NCBI GenBank assembly: GCA_002319885.1
Contig: DCFT01000026.1
Location: 1,223-45,022, forward strand
DNA from: Bacteroidales bacterium UBA1797
Lineage (GTDB): Bacteria; Bacteroidota; Bacteroidia; Bacteroidales; VadinHA17
Direction of reading: 5' to 3'
Length of the DNA stretch: 43,800 bases
Shown here piece after piece: positions 42,058-43,800 of the stretch. The position numbers and the translations under genes are program-made. Numbering within the stretch: position 1 is the stretch's first letter; every line of letters begins with the position of its first letter. The notes below the pieces were generated by a model that was given only the letters and a program-made list of their open reading frames with translations, was not told the DNA's origin and searched no databases.

Positions 42058-43800
42058 TTAACTGATTTTCGTTATTTGTTCTTTAACCAGACGGCTTACT
42101 TCTTCAAATTCCTGTAAAGACTCTTTCGCCAGTCTGTCCAGATCGGACAATTCTGTCTTTTTTTGTATATTCTCTTCAATCTTTCTTAGAAGATTGCAGA
42201 GTTCCAATGCACCAATATGCCTGCACGGTGGTAACATCTTATGGGCAAGTTCCGAGACTAATTCCAACCTTCCGGATGCCACTGCTTCCTGTATTTCATT
42301 TATCCCTTTTTCTGTTGATTCATCGAAAGAGAGAAGCATCTGTTTTACAAACTGTTCATCACCTCCTGAAATATGATAGAGATTCTGAAGATTGATTTTG
42401 GAAGCTCCATCCGGCTGGATTTCTTCTTCTTTAACCGGTTCCGTTTCCGAAGAGTATGAATAATCTTTAATAACAGAAAGAATCGTTGTCAGCAGCATCT
42501 CTTCGGTAAATGGTTTTGGAAGAAAAGCATTCATTCCTGCCTTTTTATATTTTTGCCAGTCATCATTTACATTTGCAGCGGAGATACAGATCACAGGCAT
42601 TTCAGACTCTGTGATATTCATCTCATTCCTGATAAACTGAGTTGCCTTTAATCCGTCTATGCCCGGCATCCTGGCATCCATAAATAACAGATCAAAATGG
42701 TCAGATTTTAATATTTCCAATGCCTCCATTCCATTTGAAGCTTCATAATATCTTATTTGCCATCGTGTCATTATCGTTTTGAAAAGCAGACGATTGTACT
42801 CTTCGTCATCTACAACAAGTATCTTAAGATTTTTGACCTCTTCAGGAATGAAAAACTGAGATTCAACATCTTTTCTTACAAGCTTCTCATTCCCTGTAAG
42901 ATAAAGAATGTGGCAGGTTATCCTGGTACCCTGGTTTTTTTTGCTGACACAATCAATAGTACCGTTATGTAATTCAATGAGTTTCTTAACAATTGATAAC
43001 CCTAATCCGGTTCCTCCGTATTTACGGGTAGTACTCATCTCCTCCTGAGTAAAATCTTCAAAAATGAGGCTCAGTTTGCTCTCGTCAATTCCAACACCGG
43101 TATCTACCACTTCCAGTAACAACTCAATTTCAGATGAGTCATTTTTAACACAATTCACACTGAAATGTACTTTACCGTTTTTAGTGAACTTAACTGAATT
43201 ACTGACAAGGTTAAGCAGGATTTGTTTAAGACGGTAGGGATCGCCAAGCAAAACTTCAGGAGTATCGGGGCTTATTGAATAACTTAACCTTGTATTGTTT
43301 CTGATAGCTGGTCTTTCAAACAAGGCATTTACATCTTCAAGAACCTGTGCGATAAAGAAGTGAACTTTTTCCAACGCCAGTTTCCCATTATGCAGCTTTG
43401 AAAAATCGAGGATATCATTAATTATATTCCCCAGATGATCGGAAGATGATTTGATAATTTTCAGAGTCCGCGTTGTGTTCTCATCCAATGGTTCATGTAA
43501 GAGTTGTTCTGTAAAACCTGATATGGCAGTTACAGGCGTTCGTATCTCATGGCTCATATTCGCCATAAAGAGCTCTTTTGTCCGGGCCAGTTTTTCAGCT
43601 TCATCTTTAGAACTCTGTAGTGCAACCTGATAAACATGTGCCTTTCTTACATATCGCACAATAATAAACATTACCAATATTGCGAGAAGTGTACCTGAAA
43701 CGGAGAACATAGCAATGAAGATATAGGTTTTTGCGGCCAGTTTATCTGCAGCCAGAGCTTTCTCATTAACAATGTCTGAAATCTCATTTTCAATTTTGGT
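42058..43800 (-). CDS. Hybrid sensor histidine kinase with receiver and Hpt domains (cut by window edge)
   Basis: The open frame continues past the right edge; 580 residues are visible. In order: a short helical part, a membrane helix (SGTLLAILVMFIIVRYV), a HisKA domain (MANMSHEIRTPVTAISGF), then a HATPase domain with NLVSNSVKF, DTGVGI and GGTGLGLSIVKKL. A receiver domain (KILVVDDEEYNR, LLFMDARMPGIDG, LPKPF) and a C-terminal Hpt domain (ELAHKMLPPCRHIGA) follow. All phosphorelay residues (His, Asp, His) appear present. An ATG at 43710 is only an internal methionine, since in-frame coding sequence runs up to the edge. It lies directly upstream of the sigma-54 response regulator and is its probable partner. 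Confidence 0.95.
   Translation of the reverse strand, partial: TKIENEISDIVNEKALAADKLAAKTYIFIAMFSVSGTLLAILVMFIIVRYVRKAHVYQVALQSSKDEAEKLARTKELFMANMSHEIRTPVTAISGFTEQLLHEPLDENTTRTLKIIKSSSDHLGNIINDILDFSKLHNGKLALEKVHFFIAQVLEDVNALFERPAIRNNTRLSYSISPDTPEVLLGDPYRLKQILLNLVSNSVKFTKNGKVHFSVNCVKNDSSEIELLLEVVDTGVGIDESKLSLIFEDFTQEEMSTTRKYGGTGLGLSIVKKLIELHNGTIDCVSKKNQGTRITCHILYLTGNEKLVRKDVESQFFIPEEVKNLKILVVDDEEYNRLLFKTIMTRWQIRYYEASNGMEALEILKSDHFDLLFMDARMPGIDGLKATQFIRNEMNITESEMPVICISAANVNDDWQKYKKAGMNAFLPKPFTEEMLLTTILSVIKDYSYSSETEPVKEEEIQPDGASKINLQNLYHISGGDEQFVKQMLLSFDESTEKGINEIQEAVASGRLELVSELAHKMLPPCRHIGALELCNLLRKIEENIQKKTELSDLDRLAKESLQEFEEVSRLVKEQITKIS

Noticed and set aside
43710..43710. ATG at 43710 as the start of the hybrid kinase
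   Set aside because: In-frame coding sequence continues to the window edge upstream of it, and starting there would cut into the lead-in to the membrane helix.

Overview
The window is a chromosomal segment of a Bacteroidota bacterium (Bacteroidales/Marinilabiliales-like by overall flavour; lower taxonomy cannot be fixed from the sequence). The evidence is AT-rich DNA, GldF/GldG-type transporter genes, secreted proteins of the MG2/TonB-plug and DUF5916 types, many Bacteroidota-style lipoproteins, and promoters that fit the Bacteroidota -7 element TAnnTTTG. I see no phage, integrase, intact insertion sequence, rRNA, tRNA or CRISPR array. Gene density is ordinary, and most genes belong to known families.

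Layout. 1-704: 5' part of pheT (minus). 1.1-4.3 kb: two secreted surface-type proteins. 4.5-7.9 kb: surE, a small membrane protein and lpxB in an overlapping operon, then a SpoIID/LytB protein. 8.0-11.5 kb: gldF, gldG and a DUF4340 protein. 11.7-14.2 kb: dnaN, a DEDDh exonuclease and an FAH-family hydrolase. 14.3-19.3 kb (minus): a DUF5916 protein, an alpha/beta-hydrolase-like protein and two lipoproteins, with a REP-like palindrome between the last two. 19.6-21.5 kb: nagB-nagA. 21.6 kb: tatA. 21.9-23.5 kb: a lipoprotein amidase, followed by a 165-bp MITE-like element.

23.8-28.2 kb: a molybdenum hydroxylase locus (XdhC, MobA-like nucleotidyltransferase, 2Fe-2S subunit, Tat-exported molybdopterin subunit) with no FAD subunit. 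28.2-31.9 kb: a PepSY-TM protein, an OB-fold lipoprotein, an OmpR/histidine kinase pair and a small secreted PepSY-like protein, which together look like an envelope-stress or metal sensing set. 32.0-35.7 kb: a Tat-exported Gfo/Idh oxidoreductase and a Tat-exported sugar isomerase, divergent from a mutarotase-like secreted protein. 35.8-38.0 kb: secreted proteins, a decayed Spy/LTxxQ remnant and a doubtful small ORF. 38.1-39.1 kb: a secreted ChbG/HpnK-type deacetylase.

39.3-43.8 kb: the most distinctive part. A hybrid histidine kinase and a sigma-54 NtrC-type response regulator lie upstream of a membrane-anchored coiled-coil protein. The space in front of the coiled-coil gene holds a well-matched -24/-12 promoter, an 11+11 bp palindrome about 98-124 bp upstream of the predicted start (a classic enhancer position), and a strong Shine-Dalgarno sequence that is unusual for Bacteroidota. 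This reads as a self-contained two-component, sigma-54 circuit with the coiled-coil protein as its likely output, and it is my best candidate for an undescribed system here. Three Tat-type signal sequences (26.0, 33.5 and 34.5 kb) fit the nearby tatA gene, suggesting that cofactor-dependent periplasmic oxidation is a theme of 21-35 kb.
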